A stretch of 64,000 nucleotides of DNA. It comes from Saonia flava (lineage in GTDB: Bacteria > Bacteroidota > Bacteroidia > Flavobacteriales > Flavobacteriaceae). The stretch spans positions 2,295,062 to 2,359,061 of the forward strand of contig NZ_JAATJJ010000001.1 of NCBI RefSeq assembly GCF_011927795.1, read 5' to 3'. The translations under genes were made by a program, and so were the position numbers. The notes beneath the pieces are model-generated. The model worked only from the letters and a program-made list of their open reading frames with translations. It was not told the origin of the DNA and searched no databases. Below are positions 62,963 to 64,000 of this stretch, in pieces; the stretch's first letter is position 1; every line of letters begins with the position of its first letter.

Positions 62963-63937
62963 ATGTTCAAGTCGTTTTTTAAGAAGAAGAAGGATAAAAA
63001 GTTATTTACCATTGCTTTTTACAATGTTGAAAATTTATTTGATACGACGAATGATTTCTACAAGTTGGACGATGATTTTACCCCTAATGGGTTTAAGAAT
63101 TGGACTCCAAAACGTTATCGCAAAAAGTTAATTAAACTGGGCAAGGTAATTTCTCAAATTGGACATACAGAAAATTCAAAACCACCAGTCCTAATTGGCC
63201 TGGCCGAAATAGAAAATGGTAAGGTGGTGAAAGACCTTATCTCTGTGGATACATTAAAGGAAATAGATTATGATTATGTTCACTATGAGTCCCCTGATGA
63301 AAGAGGAATAGATACGGGTTTGATCTATAACACCAAATATTTTGAATTGATACAATCAGAGACTCTTACTGTTTGGATTAATAATCCAAATGGGGAAAGA
63401 GATACTACTAGGGATATTTTATATGTAAATGGAAAATTGAATAAGGAAGAAGTCCACATTTTTGTAAATCATTGGCCTTCGAGAAGAGATGGTGAGATAG
63501 AAACTGGGTATAAAAGAGTACAAGCAGCAGAGACCCTATTGGAAAAAATGGCCATAATTGAAAAGACCCATGAAAATCCTAATTATATTGTTATGGGGGA
63601 TTTTAATGATGGCCCCAATTCTGAAAGTATTAATACCTTACTAGAGGATGGCACTCTTTATAATCCTATGAAACAGCTTTTGTCCCCCGTTAGGGGAAGC
63701 GCAAATTATAAAAGGAAGTGGAGCCTTTTTGATCAAATTCTTTTTTCACACACTTTTTTTAATTATGAAAAAGAAACACACAGTTTTGCCCATGCCAATA
63801 TTTTTGACGAGCATTTTTTAAAAGAGTGGAAAGGAAAATATAAAGGCAACCCATACCGAACCTATGTGGGAAGAAAATATGTAGGGGGCTATAGCGATCA
63901 TTTTCCTGTATATATTCAACTGAAATTCAACGTTTAG
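62963..63937 (+). CDS. Endonuclease/exonuclease/phosphatase-family protein
   Basis: The 324-residue protein has the EEP metal-phosphoesterase core: IAFYNVENLFDTTNDF (Asn of the first strand), LIGLAEIENGKVVKDLI (catalytic Glu), HIFVNHWPSRRDGE, YIVMGDFNDGPNSESI (Asp/Asn) and the final GGYSDHFPVYIQL (Asp-His). A basic N-terminus (FKSFFKKKKDKK) precedes it and no signal peptide is obvious. Substrates of this subgroup are unknown; nucleic acid or phospho-ester hydrolysis are both possible. The last 63 bases of the window hold no gene. Confidence 0.92.
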   Translation: MFKSFFKKKKDKKLFTIAFYNVENLFDTTNDFYKLDDDFTPNGFKNWTPKRYRKKLIKLGKVISQIGHTENSKPPVLIGLAEIENGKVVKDLISVDTLKEIDYDYVHYESPDERGIDTGLIYNTKYFELIQSETLTVWINNPNGERDTTRDILYVNGKLNKEEVHIFVNHWPSRRDGEIETGYKRVQAAETLLEKMAIIEKTHENPNYIVMGDFNDGPNSESINTLLEDGTLYNPMKQLLSPVRGSANYKRKWSLFDQILFSHTFFNYEKETHSFAHANIFDEHFLKEWKGKYKGNPYRTYVGRKYVGGYSDHFPVYIQLKFNV

Positions 63938-64000
63938 AGGCTTATTTTCTTAAAAAGAATCAAGAAAGATTTTTCCTACACATCAAAAAATTGGCATTTC

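Noticed and set aside
1-64000. tRNA, rRNA, CRISPR, prophage, transposase or integrase
   Set aside because: Read for but not found; no tRNA-like T-loop pattern, repeat-spacer array or mobile-element protein was seen.

Overview
The window reads as a chromosomal segment of a marine-type member of the Flavobacteriaceae (Bacteroidota). The evidence is a low-GC sequence, a SusC/SusD pair, the gliding lipoprotein GldH, a hybrid two-component system (HTCS), the lineage-restricted families DUF2480, DUF3078 and DUF6090, many lipoproteins with an S-C lipobox, and promoters of the Bacteroidota type (TTTG, about 19 bp, TAnnTTTG). No rRNA, tRNA, CRISPR, phage or IS element was recognised. The genes look vertically inherited and closely packed.

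Layout. 1-1504 (minus): lipoprotein, ECF sigma factor and membrane anti-sigma-like protein, cut by the window edge. 1592-2599: recA. 2894-9437 (plus): trhO, then the tight run ricT-gldH-PBP1A-scoA-scoB. 9475-10517: two very small paralogous proteins and a small lipoprotein under two promoters that share one upstream element; this is the most novel-looking part. 10556-12750: acetyltransferase, aminotransferase and an orphan Vsr-like endonuclease. 12819-20911 (minus): SusD and SusC behind a LacI-type operator, then a large FG-GAP/ASPIC lipoprotein. 21014-24475: succinate dehydrogenase (sdhC-sdhA-sdhB) with a near-consensus promoter. 24644-29040: a run of surface lipoproteins, including two collagen-like paralogues, a SIMPL protein and a GAF-AraC regulator. 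29119-33159: an HTCS regulator. 33300-35121: a RimK-like ligase overlapping an AstE/AspA-type hydrolase. 35176-45102: SDR epimerase, DUF6090 protein, BNR/sortilin-like propeller, glycine-zipper protein, two M28 peptidases and an Xaa-Pro aminopeptidase. 45241-49704: Ada-like repair protein, acetyltransferase, BrnQ carrier, a small CxxC protein and ThiL. 49768-53718: two beta-propeller lipoproteins and a membrane-anchored putative DNA-binding protein. 53875-61412: a complete SUF iron-sulfur assembly locus (sufA-like, B, C, D, S, E, T-like) followed by DUF2480 and DUF3078 genes. 61669-63937: HflX and an endonuclease/exonuclease/phosphatase-family protein.

How the parts work together. Most of the window is housekeeping: Fe-S assembly feeds enzymes such as SdhB, PBP1A builds peptidoglycan, and GldH belongs to gliding and type IX secretion. 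Between these lie accessory surface functions: glycan import by SusCD, secreted propellers, collagen-like lipoproteins and peptidases. Their regulators (ECF sigma, HTCS, GAF-AraC, a LacI-type site) suggest control by external nutrients. The strongest candidate for something undescribed is the pair of small proteins ending in a shared cationic, hydrophobic motif, together with the duplicated promoter element (TTTTGCAACA, 11 bp, CTTCWCAACATTA) at identical spacing in front of both transcription units.
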